Virus record (IMG/VR): IMGVR_UViG_3300046000_007766
Span: 1 to 33,427 of that record
Source: a virus
Reading direction: 5' to 3' (one strand)
Length of the DNA: 33,427 bases
The notes under the pieces were generated by a model. That model was not told the DNA's origin. It saw only the letters and a list, made by a program, of their open reading frames with translations, and made no database searches. The position numbers and the translations under genes are program-made. Shown piece by piece: positions 19,310 to 29,937 of this stretch (position 1 is its first letter; each line of letters begins with the position of its first letter).

Positions 19310-21168
19310 TGGCAACCAAAAGAAAAAATATCCAATATATTAACAGGGATTTTAGTGAAATAAGAGCTAGTCTTATTGATTATGCTAAAACTTATTTCCC
19401 TACAACCTACAATGATTTTACTCCAGCATCACCTGGTATGATGTTTATGGAAATGGCTGCTTATGTAGGTGATGTAATGTCTTTTTATCTTGATAATCAA
19501 GTTCAAGAAACATATTTACAATACGCTCGCCAAACAAATAACTTGTATGAGTTAGCTTATATGTTTGGTTATAAACCAAATGTAACTCAAGTAGCAACAA
19601 CTTATATAGATTTTTATCAACAAGTTCCTGCTCAACCATCATCTCCATATTCTCCGGATTTTACATATGCTTTATTTATTGATCAAAATGCACAAATCCA
19701 ATCAGCTACTAATCCTAATGTAACATTCTTAGTAGAAGACCCAATAGATTTTAGTGTTTCATCTTCAGGAGATCCTACGGAAGTATCTATTTTTAGTATA
19801 GATGGAAGTAATAACCCAACATATTATCTTTTAAAGAAAACACGTAAAGCTATTTCTTCAACAATTAATACAACTACCTTTACGTTTGGTGCACCACAAC
19901 AATTTTCTACCGTTGAAATTAATGCTCCAAAAATTGTTGGTATTTTAGATATATTCGATACTGATAGTAATGAATGGTATGAAGTAGATTATTTAGCTCA
20001 AGAATGTATTTATAAATCAATAAAAAATACAAATCCAAATTCACCTAATCTTTCACAATATAAGGGTGATACACCTTATCTTCTTCAATTAGAACAGATC
20101 CAAAGAAGATTTATTACAAGATTTATCAATTCAGGATCTCTACAATTACAATTTGGCGCTGGCACAGCAGCTGATACAGATGAAACAATTATCCCTAATC
20201 CTAATAATGTTGGTTTAGGTTTACCGTTTGAAAAGACTAAGTTGACAACAGCTTATGCTCCTTCAAACTTTATATTTACTAAAACTTATGGTATTGCACC
20301 TTCACAAACTACTTTAACAGTTAGATATTTAACAGGTGGTGGAGTTGAAGCAAATGTTCAATCAAATGATTTAACAAATTTAACAGCAAACATATCCTTT
20401 TTAAATTCAAGTTTAAATGCAACAACAGCACAAACGGTATTTGATTCTCTAGCAGTCACAAACCCAGAAGCAGCTGATGGAGGAGGAGATGGAGATACAA
20501 TTGAGGAATTAAGACAAAACACCTCAGCAAACTTTGCAACACAATTACGTAACGTAACTCAAGATGATTATTTAGTAAGATCATTATCAATGCCTGCTAA
20601 ATATGGGGTTGTATCAAAAGCTTATATTGAACCAACTAAAGCACTTACTTTATCTGCTGGTGAATCTAATTCCGTATTAGACTTGTATATATTGTCATAT
20701 AACGTAAACAATCAATTAAACACAGCGTCTACTGCTTTAAAGCAAAATTTAACTACATACCTATCTCAATATAGAATGATTAATGATGCTGTTTCTATTA
20801 AAGATGCATTTATCATCAACATTGGAGTAAATTTTGATATTATTGTCCTCCCAGAATTTAATAGTAATCAAGTATTATTTGATTGTATTACAGCATTAAA
20901 GGATTATTTTGCAATTGATAAATGGCAAATTAATCAACCTATTATATTAAGAGATATTTATATCCTTTTAGATAAAATTACAGGTGTTCAAACTGTTAAA
21001 AATATTGAAATTTCAAATTTAACAGGAACTAATTTAGGATACTCAGTATATTCCTATGATATAAACGCAGCAACAATTTCAAATGTGATTTATCCTTCAC
21101 TTGATCCTTCAATATTTGAAGTAAAATATCCAAACACAGATATTCAAGGTAGAGTAGTAAATTTATAA
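19309..21168 (+). CDS. gp6-like baseplate wedge protein (Baseplate_J family)
   Basis: 619 residues, close to T4 gp6 in size. N-terminus IQYINRDFSEIRASLIDYAK, TPASPGMMFMEMAAYVGDVM and SFYLDNQVQETYL are characteristic of gp6. In the middle, EELRQNTSANFATQLRNVT followed by DDYLVRSLSMPAKYG is the Baseplate_J signature. The C-terminal quarter has the usual FDIIVLPEFN and QINQPIILRDIYILLD strands. gp6 dimers form the inner ring of the baseplate and contact gp25 and gp53. Confidence 0.88.
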   Translation: MATKRKNIQYINRDFSEIRASLIDYAKTYFPTTYNDFTPASPGMMFMEMAAYVGDVMSFYLDNQVQETYLQYARQTNNLYELAYMFGYKPNVTQVATTYIDFYQQVPAQPSSPYSPDFTYALFIDQNAQIQSATNPNVTFLVEDPIDFSVSSSGDPTEVSIFSIDGSNNPTYYLLKKTRKAISSTINTTTFTFGAPQQFSTVEINAPKIVGILDIFDTDSNEWYEVDYLAQECIYKSIKNTNPNSPNLSQYKGDTPYLLQLEQIQRRFITRFINSGSLQLQFGAGTAADTDETIIPNPNNVGLGLPFEKTKLTTAYAPSNFIFTKTYGIAPSQTTLTVRYLTGGGVEANVQSNDLTNLTANISFLNSSLNATTAQTVFDSLAVTNPEAADGGGDGDTIEELRQNTSANFATQLRNVTQDDYLVRSLSMPAKYGVVSKAYIEPTKALTLSAGESNSVLDLYILSYNVNNQLNTASTALKQNLTTYLSQYRMINDAVSIKDAFIINIGVNFDIIVLPEFNSNQVLFDCITALKDYFAIDKWQINQPIILRDIYILLDKITGVQTVKNIEISNLTGTNLGYSVYSYDINAATISNVIYPSLDPSIFEVKYPNTDIQGRVVNL

Positions 21169-21172
21169 GACA

Positions 21173-22237
21173 ATGGCAGTATACAAAATATTCCCTTCAG
21201 CAGACGCTACCCTATATTCAGATTCAGGATCTCAAAACACTGGATTAGATGAAATTATTGAGTTTAGTACATTTAATTCTACACCAGGATATGCTTATAC
21301 TCCTCAAGTATCCAGAGCATTAATCCAATTTGCTACTTCAGATTTAAATACCGCTTGGAGATTAGTAGGAGCTTCAGCTACCTCATCTGTTTCTTTAAAA
21401 CTATTTGCAGCTAATGTAACTGGTTTATCTAAAGATACAACAATTGAAATCCACCCTATTTCACAAAGTTCTTGGAATATGGGTACTGGTAAAAGATATG
21501 ATGATCCTATTGTAACGAATGGTGTAAGCTGGTTATGGTCTCAATATTCAGGTTCAGGTGCTTGGGCTCAAACCGGAAGTACTTACTACCCAGCAAGTGG
21601 ATCAACATCATTAACAGTAGGATACTATAATGATCCTGATTTAACTTTTAATGTAACAACTATTGCAAGAAACTGGAGTAGTAGTGCTTATCCAAATTAT
21701 GGATTTGTAATTAAACAAACTGGTAGTGATGAATTTAACACAAATCCTAATACAGAAACTACTTTAAGATATTATTCAAGAGATACTCATACTATTTATC
21801 CTCCTCAATTAGAGTTTAGATGGAGAGATTTTTCATTCAATACAGGAAGTTTAACTCAACTTAATATTTTACCTGCTACAGTAGCTCTTAATGACAATCC
21901 AGGTGTTTTCTTTAGTGAAAGCATTAATAGATTTAGAGTAGATGCTCGCCCAACTTACCCACCTCAAGTTTGGACAACATCCTCAGTTTATACTATCAAT
22001 TATTATTTACCAACAGCCTCTTATTGGGCGTTACAAGATTTAGATACAAATGAATTTGTAGTAGATTTTGATTCAACGTACACACAATTAAGTGTGGATG
22101 CTTCTGGTAGTTATTTTGATTTACACATGAATGGTCTAGAACCAGAAAGATATTATAAGGTTTTAATCCAAACTACTATCAATGGTTCAACAATCGTTTA
22201 TGATAACAACTATTACTTTAAAGTAGTTAACGGATAA
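21173..22237 (+). CDS. Baseplate/tail structural protein with DNRLRE-like domain
   Basis: 354 residues. The first part reads FPSADATLYSDSGSQNTGLD, then SRALIQFATSDL and IEIHPISQSSWNMGTGKRYD with SWLWSQYSGSGAW, the pattern of DNRLRE/jelly-roll domains of Bacteroidota surface proteins. The last 120 residues look like an immunoglobulin- or fibronectin-type fold. It follows gp6, so it is probably a peripheral wedge or fibre-attachment protein. It is rich in TGS and SGS tripeptides like the genes that follow. Confidence 0.65.
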   Translation: MAVYKIFPSADATLYSDSGSQNTGLDEIIEFSTFNSTPGYAYTPQVSRALIQFATSDLNTAWRLVGASATSSVSLKLFAANVTGLSKDTTIEIHPISQSSWNMGTGKRYDDPIVTNGVSWLWSQYSGSGAWAQTGSTYYPASGSTSLTVGYYNDPDLTFNVTTIARNWSSSAYPNYGFVIKQTGSDEFNTNPNTETTLRYYSRDTHTIYPPQLEFRWRDFSFNTGSLTQLNILPATVALNDNPGVFFSESINRFRVDARPTYPPQVWTTSSVYTINYYLPTASYWALQDLDTNEFVVDFDSTYTQLSVDASGSYFDLHMNGLEPERYYKVLIQTTINGSTIVYDNNYYFKVVNG

Positions 22238-22596
22238 TGGCTGATCAGATTAATCTAAATAAAACAGTATACAGTAAAACCCAATATGAAAGGGTTATTG
22301 ATACTTCTTTTACCCAATTAGTTGAACCAACCCCAATACCTCCTACAAATATTCCTGCTATTTCAGTAGCAGAATTTTTTAATAATTATCAAGAGATATT
22401 CTATCAGATACCTAAATTTGGAGATACTAACTCCCACGAGTATCTTATAAAAACGTCTCAAGCTTATATAGGACAAAATCAAGCTGATAATGATACTATA
22501 CAAGCATTAGTTGATGAAATTACACAGTTGAGACAAGAAAATCTTGATTTACAACAACAATTAATTAGTACTCAAACAACTGGAAGCATTATATAA
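22237..22596 (+). CDS. Small baseplate-module protein with coiled-coil end
   Basis: 119 residues. The N-terminal half is Pro/Thr-rich (VEPTPIPPTNIPAIS), the middle has FFNNYQEIFYQIPKFGDTNS, and the C-terminus is a coiled coil (DEITQLRQENLDLQQQLI). Coupled by TAATG on both sides. Likely a connector of baseplate parts; no family recognised. Confidence 0.6.
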   Translation: MADQINLNKTVYSKTQYERVIDTSFTQLVEPTPIPPTNIPAISVAEFFNNYQEIFYQIPKFGDTNSHEYLIKTSQAYIGQNQADNDTIQALVDEITQLRQENLDLQQQLISTQTTGSII

Positions 22597-25500
22597 TGGC
22601 CGAAATAGTTAATATAAATCCAATAGATCCAACCACTTTCGAGTTGCAAGAATACTCTGTAAGTGATACATCTCTTATTACCAGTGTTCAAATTGAAACA
22701 TCTTTCAACCCTGTAACAGATAAAATAGAATATTTTGTATATGAGTTAAACGGTAATATTATATACAGTGATGTTGACGGTTACAGAGGATATAAATTAA
22801 TTGATAACAATTTAGTTTTAGATCCTGAAGCTGATTTAAAAATTTTAGGATTTAATGAGGGACAATATAATACATTATACAATTTTGTAAGTCCTAAATT
22901 AGCATCAAATTCAAATAGAACATATTTTATATCTCAGATAAGTTCTGATAGAACTGAAGTAAGATTAGATACAACTTCTATTCCTAATGATTTAGTTATT
23001 TCTTCTTCATTAGAATTAACAAATGAAATTTTAAATACAACTGGAAGTTATTATGATTTTTACTTAGATTTTGGTAATAATCAACTTGTAATTGCAAATA
23101 ACGCTTTACTTGATACCTCTAGTATTGATAATCCTACAGTATTAATTAAATTATATGAACCTCTTCCTGTTGATTTTAATTTAAATACTCAAGTATGGGT
23201 TGTAACTCAAGTTGCTGATTCTGTTGCTTACAATATTAATATTACTCAAGTATTTGATTTAATTGATGAAATTATTCAATTAAAAGGACCTAATATTAAT
23301 ATTAGTATTAAGGATCAAATTAATAATTCAACAGATTATAATAACCTATCCCAATTAAATTCAACTAACCAGTCTCAAGGTTCAGGAAGCTTACAATACC
23401 AGTTAAATAGCATGTTAGCTCAAACTGGTGTTGAGATAAATGTTGATTATTCTGATTACGCTAATTTTATTCATTTTTCTTCTGCACAAACTAGATTAGA
23501 AAATTTTTATTATAAATTATCTTTAATTGAAACATATCAAGCTAGTTCAAGTATAGCAAATACAGCTCCTACAAACTATTATGTTTCTTCAAGTAATATT
23601 ATTTGGCAGAATAAAATTGATGAAATCATTACTGGGTTTGATGATTATGAGTATTATCTATATTATTCATCAGGTTCAACCGCTTGGCCTAAATCAAATA
23701 CAACTCCCCCTTACGTAAATTATCTAACTACTTCAAATTCAGGTTCAAACTGGTTTGTATCTCAATCTTTAGTAGCAGAAGAATATGATGTTGAAAACAA
23801 CAATGCTCTCATAAATGCTATTCCTGATTATATTTTAGATGATTCTTCAAATGCTCAATATGAGTTGTTTATTGAAATGATTGGTCAATATTTTGATACT
23901 ATATTTTTATATACTCAAGATATTACTAACAAATACAATGCCGATAACCGTGTAAACTATGGTGTATCAAAAGATTTAGTAGCCGATATCTTAAGAGATA
24001 TGGGTATTAAAATCTATCAAAACAACTTCTCTACAAACGATTTATATTCAGCACTTTTAGGTTTTACACCTTCAGGTAGTTTATATAACTTACCTTACAC
24101 GACTGGTTCATTACCAACACCTACGGGATATGAGTATATAAACACGTATATTACCGCATCAGCTACAGGTTCATTGGTACCGACCGAAGACATAAACGCT
24201 GAAATATATAAGCGCATATATGCTAACTTACCATACTTACTTAAGAAAAAAGGTACCACAGAAGGGTTAAAAGCTCTTGTTACTCTTTACGGTATTCCGG
24301 ATACTATTTTACAAGTAAATGAATTTGGTGGACAAAATAAAATTATAGAAGATGATTATGATCTTTGGTTTGATCAATTTAACTATACTTTTAATACCCA
24401 AGGAACAAATTATGTAACATCTTCTTTCTCACTAAACTCAGATTGGAATAGTGCGGATAACGTTCCGGCTGCTGTAGAATTTAGATTTAAAACAAATGGT
24501 TTACCAACAAATACAGGATACTACTCTCAAAGTTTATGGTCAACTGATCAAGGTGCTCTTTTAAGATTAAGATACACTGGTTCGGGATATACAAGTGGTT
24601 CATACTCAGGTTCAATTCCAAATCCATACAATGAATTTGCATTATTAGAATTCATTCCAGACGTTACTACACCTTCTACATCCGCAAGTGTTTATTTACC
24701 GATATTTGATGGAGGTTGGTGGTCTGTTTTAATTAACAGATCAGCACAAGATTTTACCTTATATTCTGGTAATAAAAATTATTTAGGAAGTGATGCTAAT
24801 TATGTAGCTTATCTTTCATCTTCTACAGTTACAGGAAATGATGCCCCATGGATTACGGGTAATATTGCTTACTTAGGATCTGGCTCATTAGGAAGATCAT
24901 TCTCAGGTTCATTACAAGAATATAGATTTTATACAGAAACATTAAATACATCTTCGTTTGAGGACTATATAATGTATCCATACTCTATTGATGCAAATGG
25001 TGTCAATACAGCTCCGGATGTATTAGCTTTTAGAGCAACTTTAGGAGGAGAATTATATACATCTTCAATTTCAGTACATCCTAAAGTGACAGGTTCTTGG
25101 ACAATTACTCAATCGTTTAGTAATAGTACGAGCACATTTAAATTTATTCAAGATTCTACTACTTTTACAGCTAATACGGAAAGTGTTTATCCAAACCAAT
25201 TCCCCGCAGGTATTAAAAACCGAGTATCTAATAAAGTAAGACAACAAAACGAGGTTTTACCTTATAGTGGAAGTAACGAATCAAACCTACCCCAAAATAC
25301 AGCTTTATCCCCATTTATTTCAGTACAACAAAATGTACCAGCAAGTGGATCTTATACTCCAAACATTGATTATGTTGAGGTAGCATTTTCACCTCAAAAC
25401 GAAATTAACAATGATATTGCTGGTCAATTAGGGTACTTTAACTTAGGTGACTATATTGGTGATCCAAGATTAGTATCTTCTTCAGCAGAAACATACCCTG

Positions 25501-28163
25501 AATTAGATGCTTTACGCGATTATTATTTTGACAAATACACTTCAAATTATAATATTTGGGATTATATAAGACTTATCAAATACTTTGATAACTCTTTATT
25601 TAAAATGATCGCTGACTGGACACCAGCAAGAACAGATTTAGCTTCAGGGATTGTAATTAAACAAACCACCTTAGAAAGAAACAAATATCCTGTTCCACAA
25701 CTCGATACAGAAACTACAACTTCTTTCTATAGCGGAAGTACATGGAACACACCAGGTGTATATCAAAACATTGAATATACTGGTTCAATCAACATGTACG
25801 AGATAACAGGTTCTACTGGTATTACAATGCCATCTTTGGTTCCAACCAATAACTTTAGACCAGTAACATCAAGCACAGGTCAAACATATATTGCTCAATA
25901 TGGTACTCCTTTAAACCCCATGTTAAACCTAACCCAAAGTTGGTTAGGTAGTACACCATCTTTAAGTGGTTCTGTAGCATTTACTCAAAGCAATGCTCAA
26001 GAATTCTTTAACGGTGAATTAAGTGGTTCAAATTTAGTAGTTGAAGATGGTGAATTAAATCCACTCAACCCAGTAAAACATGCTTCAACCCAATTATTAA
26101 CTTATAATATTACAGGTTCTAATGATGTTATAAACGGTACAGGATACCCAGCAATCGGAAACATATATTGGGCATTTACTGAAGGAACATCTGGAGGAGT
26201 ACTTACAACAAAAGATTATGTTAATGAAATTTGGATTAATGAAACAAGTAATAATAGTATTGATATATTAAATGCTTTAGAAAATTTCCAAGTTGGTGAT
26301 GTTATTAATTTTAATGTAAAATATAATTTTTTTGACGGATTAGTATCACCTCCTATCACTAAAAATATTATTACTCCTATTGAATCTATTACTCCTATAA
26401 CAGCGGATGTTTGGAGAATAGGTCTTCCCTTTAACAGTAGTACTACTATTAATAATGATAACTTTACATTTACTGTTCTCTATAATTCAGGTAGCAGCAA
26501 TGTAGTATTAAATCCATTTCTAAATGATGTAGAAAATTATTCTGTATCAGAATACAATCCTTTAATCAATAATGCTGTTGAAAGTAGACCGAATGCTGAG
26601 TTTTTTGACGTTGATTTTTCAACTAACGCTATTACAGCGGTAAATGGTCAAAACATTATTAGTGCCTCTAGAGGTTCTGGTAGTGCAACACCTTCAACAG
26701 TCCCTGCTTCAAATTACACAACTGCAAGGATTGCAGTACCAAGATATATTGGCAAAGAATTAACCTCAGCAAGATTAAATGAATGGACTGAAGGTGATAC
26801 TTCTTATGGTAAAACAGCCAATGTAAGTAATCCTGAAACTAATTTTGTATACTTTAACTATGTCGGAGGTAGCTCACCAGAATGGGGTAACCAAAACCAA
26901 GATAGAACAATTGTAAATATTCGTTATATCATTGATCAAAACGGAAATGTAACTAAACCAATTAACGATTCATCAGGTATTAATTTAGGTACAATCCAAC
27001 AAACATTTGAAGAAGATAAAAATGCTACTTTAGTATTAGATGATAACGACACATTTGGGGTAAATTTAAATGCATTAAATGGTTCATGGCCTATTTTTAA
27101 AAGTGGATATAGAATTGAACCTATTATTTATACTCAAACTGCTAGCTATGATAATAATGGTAACATTATTGCTTTTGGTTTTACAAGTTCTATAAATTTT
27201 ACTCAAGGTCAACAAGGTCCTACAGCATCTGTTAACGATTATCAAATGACAACATTTGGGGTTGGTGGACAACAAATAGACAATATTGGTCTTCCAATTA
27301 GAATTGATTTTGATTCACCTTTTATATTAGGAGCATCAGCAAGTTTCTTCCCAGGATCTTCAGATGAATATTATAAACCCACCGGCTCGATTAGTAGTTT
27401 GTCTGGTTCAGGTGTTGTGTTAACTTTACAAGCATATTTAGAATCTACAAATTATTATTTAGCAAGAGCAACATATGCTATTCAAAAATCTACAAATGGT
27501 GGTTCTTCTTGGACAACTATAGCTACAAGACAAATTAATTATCAAAATAGTAGAACAGGAACTGTAACATATGTTGAAAACAATGCTACAACATCTTCAT
27601 TATATCGTGTAGCTTGTACAACTTATCAAAATGATAATCCTTACGATTACGATATTGTAGAATTAAACGAAAATACTTACTTTAAAGTAACCCAAACACC
27701 ACTTCCAGGTACTGGTATTTGTACTGCTTTCTGGAGAACAGGATCGGCATCTAATATATTACAAGCTAGTCCTTCAGCTGGTGGATTAAACCAATTTTAC
27801 GGTCAACGTCAAACAAGTATTGAAAGAAGTGGATTTAATCCTATCGTAAATGATTTTGAATTGCAACCATATGATGAAATTAGATTCCAAGGAACAGAAA
27901 ATTTAGCATTTGCAATTACTCGGGTTTACAGCTCTGCTAGTATTGTAACTTTAGATCTTGATGGAAATATTCCTACTGGAACTGATTTAAATTATTTTTT
28001 TGTAAGAAGATATGTTGGAGACCCTTCCAGTATTATTCTAGAGGTTGATAAACCCGCTGGTGGAAGTAGTGGTGGAGTATTAAAACCTCAATATCTTTCT
28101 TCCACACTAGAATCTAACTTGGATACAATAATCCAAAACCTAAAAAACCAAAATTTAATATAA
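22596..28163 (+). CDS. Giant baseplate/tail protein with LamG-like domain (1855 aa)
   Basis: 1855 residues, the longest gene of the window. Around residues 400-590 is a block typical of tail proteins: IPDYILDDSSNAQYELFIEM, DLVADILRDMGIKIYQNNF, EIYKRIYANLPYLLKKKGT and EGLKALVTLYGIPDTILQVN, the 'lKtKGT..GLKAL...YGIP' pattern of P2 I-like and T4-like tail proteins. Residues about 607-805 form a concanavalin/LamG-like sandwich (VEFRFKTNGL, GGWWSVLINRS, LQEYRFYTETL). The C-terminal 900 residues are beta-rich repeats with many TGS/SGS tripeptides. It is probably the gp7-like wedge or fibre network that carries receptor-binding elements. Confidence 0.7.
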   Translation: MAEIVNINPIDPTTFELQEYSVSDTSLITSVQIETSFNPVTDKIEYFVYELNGNIIYSDVDGYRGYKLIDNNLVLDPEADLKILGFNEGQYNTLYNFVSPKLASNSNRTYFISQISSDRTEVRLDTTSIPNDLVISSSLELTNEILNTTGSYYDFYLDFGNNQLVIANNALLDTSSIDNPTVLIKLYEPLPVDFNLNTQVWVVTQVADSVAYNINITQVFDLIDEIIQLKGPNINISIKDQINNSTDYNNLSQLNSTNQSQGSGSLQYQLNSMLAQTGVEINVDYSDYANFIHFSSAQTRLENFYYKLSLIETYQASSSIANTAPTNYYVSSSNIIWQNKIDEIITGFDDYEYYLYYSSGSTAWPKSNTTPPYVNYLTTSNSGSNWFVSQSLVAEEYDVENNNALINAIPDYILDDSSNAQYELFIEMIGQYFDTIFLYTQDITNKYNADNRVNYGVSKDLVADILRDMGIKIYQNNFSTNDLYSALLGFTPSGSLYNLPYTTGSLPTPTGYEYINTYITASATGSLVPTEDINAEIYKRIYANLPYLLKKKGTTEGLKALVTLYGIPDTILQVNEFGGQNKIIEDDYDLWFDQFNYTFNTQGTNYVTSSFSLNSDWNSADNVPAAVEFRFKTNGLPTNTGYYSQSLWSTDQGALLRLRYTGSGYTSGSYSGSIPNPYNEFALLEFIPDVTTPSTSASVYLPIFDGGWWSVLINRSAQDFTLYSGNKNYLGSDANYVAYLSSSTVTGNDAPWITGNIAYLGSGSLGRSFSGSLQEYRFYTETLNTSSFEDYIMYPYSIDANGVNTAPDVLAFRATLGGELYTSSISVHPKVTGSWTITQSFSNSTSTFKFIQDSTTFTANTESVYPNQFPAGIKNRVSNKVRQQNEVLPYSGSNESNLPQNTALSPFISVQQNVPASGSYTPNIDYVEVAFSPQNEINNDIAGQLGYFNLGDYIGDPRLVSSSAETYPELDALRDYYFDKYTSNYNIWDYIRLIKYFDNSLFKMIADWTPARTDLASGIVIKQTTLERNKYPVPQLDTETTTSFYSGSTWNTPGVYQNIEYTGSINMYEITGSTGITMPSLVPTNNFRPVTSSTGQTYIAQYGTPLNPMLNLTQSWLGSTPSLSGSVAFTQSNAQEFFNGELSGSNLVVEDGELNPLNPVKHASTQLLTYNITGSNDVINGTGYPAIGNIYWAFTEGTSGGVLTTKDYVNEIWINETSNNSIDILNALENFQVGDVINFNVKYNFFDGLVSPPITKNIITPIESITPITADVWRIGLPFNSSTTINNDNFTFTVLYNSGSSNVVLNPFLNDVENYSVSEYNPLINNAVESRPNAEFFDVDFSTNAITAVNGQNIISASRGSGSATPSTVPASNYTTARIAVPRYIGKELTSARLNEWTEGDTSYGKTANVSNPETNFVYFNYVGGSSPEWGNQNQDRTIVNIRYIIDQNGNVTKPINDSSGINLGTIQQTFEEDKNATLVLDDNDTFGVNLNALNGSWPIFKSGYRIEPIIYTQTASYDNNGNIIAFGFTSSINFTQGQQGPTASVNDYQMTTFGVGGQQIDNIGLPIRIDFDSPFILGASASFFPGSSDEYYKPTGSISSLSGSGVVLTLQAYLESTNYYLARATYAIQKSTNGGSSWTTIATRQINYQNSRTGTVTYVENNATTSSLYRVACTTYQNDNPYDYDIVELNENTYFKVTQTPLPGTGICTAFWRTGSASNILQASPSAGGLNQFYGQRQTSIERSGFNPIVNDFELQPYDEIRFQGTENLAFAITRVYSSASIVTLDLDGNIPTGTDLNYFFVRRYVGDPSSIILEVDKPAGGSSGGVLKPQYLSSTLESNLDTIIQNLKNQNLI

Positions 28164-28177
28164 AGTCAAACTCATAT

Positions 28178-28187
28178 ATATTTATAA
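28178..28187 (+). promoter_or_regulatory. ATATTTATAA motif before 28207
   Basis: Copy of the recurring 10-mer in the 43-base gap after the giant gene, 19 bases before the ATG at 28207. It is the best-placed candidate for a late promoter in the structural cluster: real gap, plausible leader, no TTTG box. Confidence 0.4.
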
Positions 28188-28206
28188 CAAAAACATTTAA
28201 TTTAAA

Positions 28207-28869
28207 ATGGGATATTTAAACAATTCAGTAGTAACAGTAGATGCTATTTTAACTGACACAGGTCGCCAACTGCTAGCTCAAAATGATGGACAATTCAGAA
28301 TCACTCAGTTTGCTTTAGCTGATGACGAAATCGATTATACTCTTTATAATCCAAACCACCCTTCAGGTTCAGCTTACTACGGTGAAGCAATTCAAAATAT
28401 GCCTTTGTTAGAGGCGTTTCCTCAATCAACACAGGTAATGAAGTATAAATTAGTTACTTTACCTCGAGGTACAGCTAAAATGCCTATTCTTGACTTGGGT
28501 TATAGTGCTATCGTTATTAAACAAGGTGCTTCATTAGCAATTACTCCTCAAACATTAAACTACTTAGGTGGAAATACTTATGAAACAGCCGGATACACAG
28601 CAACTATCTCAGACGTTAGATTGTTTAGTCAATTTGAAGGTGTAGGTATAGATACTCCCGCTGTTCAAGCCCTTAATTTATCTAATGCAACTCAAACATT
28701 AGGCACTTCAGTATCAAGAACAGTAGTAGGTACTACAATTAACTTAAGAGCAACTACCATTAACACACTGTTCGGTTCAAATACTCAATTACAAGCTACA
28801 TTAACCGTAGAAGGTAGAGATTCAGGTGCTCGCCTAACCATCCCAGTAACAGTAACTAAAGTATCTTAA
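28207..28869 (+). CDS. Conserved virion structural protein (220 aa)
   Basis: 220 residues. MGYLNNSVVTVDAILTDTGR, RITQFALADDEIDYTLYNPN and a beta-rich remainder (LNYLGGNTYETAGYTATISD). I recall the FALADDEIDY..Y.P.HP.GS pattern from structural proteins of other T4-like phages, but not a role. The C-terminal 90 residues look like an Ig-type fold (QLQATLTVEGRDSGARLTIP). Probably a tail or fibre-base component. Confidence 0.65.
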   Translation: MGYLNNSVVTVDAILTDTGRQLLAQNDGQFRITQFALADDEIDYTLYNPNHPSGSAYYGEAIQNMPLLEAFPQSTQVMKYKLVTLPRGTAKMPILDLGYSAIVIKQGASLAITPQTLNYLGGNTYETAGYTATISDVRLFSQFEGVGIDTPAVQALNLSNATQTLGTSVSRTVVGTTINLRATTINTLFGSNTQLQATLTVEGRDSGARLTIPVTVTKVS

Positions 28870-28879
28870 AACATAGACT

Positions 28880-29932
28880 ATGTCATTTAAAAGATTTGAA
28901 GCAGACGATTTTGTAGTAAGCACAGATGCTATTTCATCTACATTGTGGTCAACTAATGCCCCTGCCTTAGCCGCAGTATTTACCTCATCAACACAAGTTG
29001 CTAGTTCTAATGGTAACTATTATTTAAACATATATGATACTGCAGCTACAAGTTCAGTACAGTTTGCTATTGCTTATGGTAATAGTAATGGTAGTGGTAG
29101 TTTAGTATATAATACTGCAGTAAACGGTTTATCTCCTACCTCTACAATTTATGGTCAGTGGCAGGATTTAGTGATCGGTGATGAAAATACAAATTTCACT
29201 TTTGGTGGAATTACATCTTCAGAATTTTTTGCTATAACTTTTGAAAGAGCAAGATACAAAGATTCATTATTCTTAGGATCACTTTCATTAACCTTATCTG
29301 GTTCTGGAACTGGTGGTGCAATTACATTAACTGATAATAGCAATTATGTAACATCAGTTCAATTCACTGAAGCTGGTAGAGTATTTCAATTAATTACAGG
29401 TTCATCAGGTGTTATATCTGCTGGAGCTTTAAATACTGATGGTTACAGTGCAAATTCAGGATCTTATGGTTGGTTACTACCAGATATTGGAACAATCATT
29501 TTAAATCCTAGAGCATTAGCTGCTCCTGCTATTAGTGGTGGTATTAACTTCCAATACAGCGGTTCAGCAACAGCATCAGCTGCTCCTAACGTTAGTCCTA
29601 ATACATCGTTGTATGTAGCTTTAAGTTCATCTTTAGCTAATTTAGGTTCAACACGAGATTTTTATATTAATGCCCAAGAATCAATTACTTCAGACTACAT
29701 CTTTGTAAGACCTAGAAGTTCAGAATACAACTACTCAGAAAATCCATCATTCATTTCAGGTTCAACCGGTGAAGTATTATATAGTGATTTTATTAATAAT
29801 CCACAAACATATATTACTACTGTAGGGTTGTACAATGATGCTAACCAGTTGTTAGCCGTAGCAAAATTATCAAGACCCTTATTAAAAGACTTTACCAAAG
29901 AAGCTTTAGTTCGTGTTAAGTTAGATTTCTAA
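28880..29932 (+). CDS. Tail structural protein A of a paralogous pair
   Basis: 350 residues, Ser/Gly/Thr-rich and beta-rich. The N-terminus (SFKRFEADDFVVSTDAISS) and the C-terminal module (SEYNYSENPSFISGSTGEV, YITTVGLYNDANQLLAVAKL) are shared with the next gene, which shows that the two are related. The VTTVGLYN..QLLAVGKLS element is one I associate with structural proteins of marine T4-like phages. Probably a tail-fibre or baseplate decoration protein. Confidence 0.65.
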   Translation: MSFKRFEADDFVVSTDAISSTLWSTNAPALAAVFTSSTQVASSNGNYYLNIYDTAATSSVQFAIAYGNSNGSGSLVYNTAVNGLSPTSTIYGQWQDLVIGDENTNFTFGGITSSEFFAITFERARYKDSLFLGSLSLTLSGSGTGGAITLTDNSNYVTSVQFTEAGRVFQLITGSSGVISAGALNTDGYSANSGSYGWLLPDIGTIILNPRALAAPAISGGINFQYSGSATASAAPNVSPNTSLYVALSSSLANLGSTRDFYINAQESITSDYIFVRPRSSEYNYSENPSFISGSTGEVLYSDFINNPQTYITTVGLYNDANQLLAVAKLSRPLLKDFTKEALVRVKLDF

Positions 29933-29937
29933 AATGA

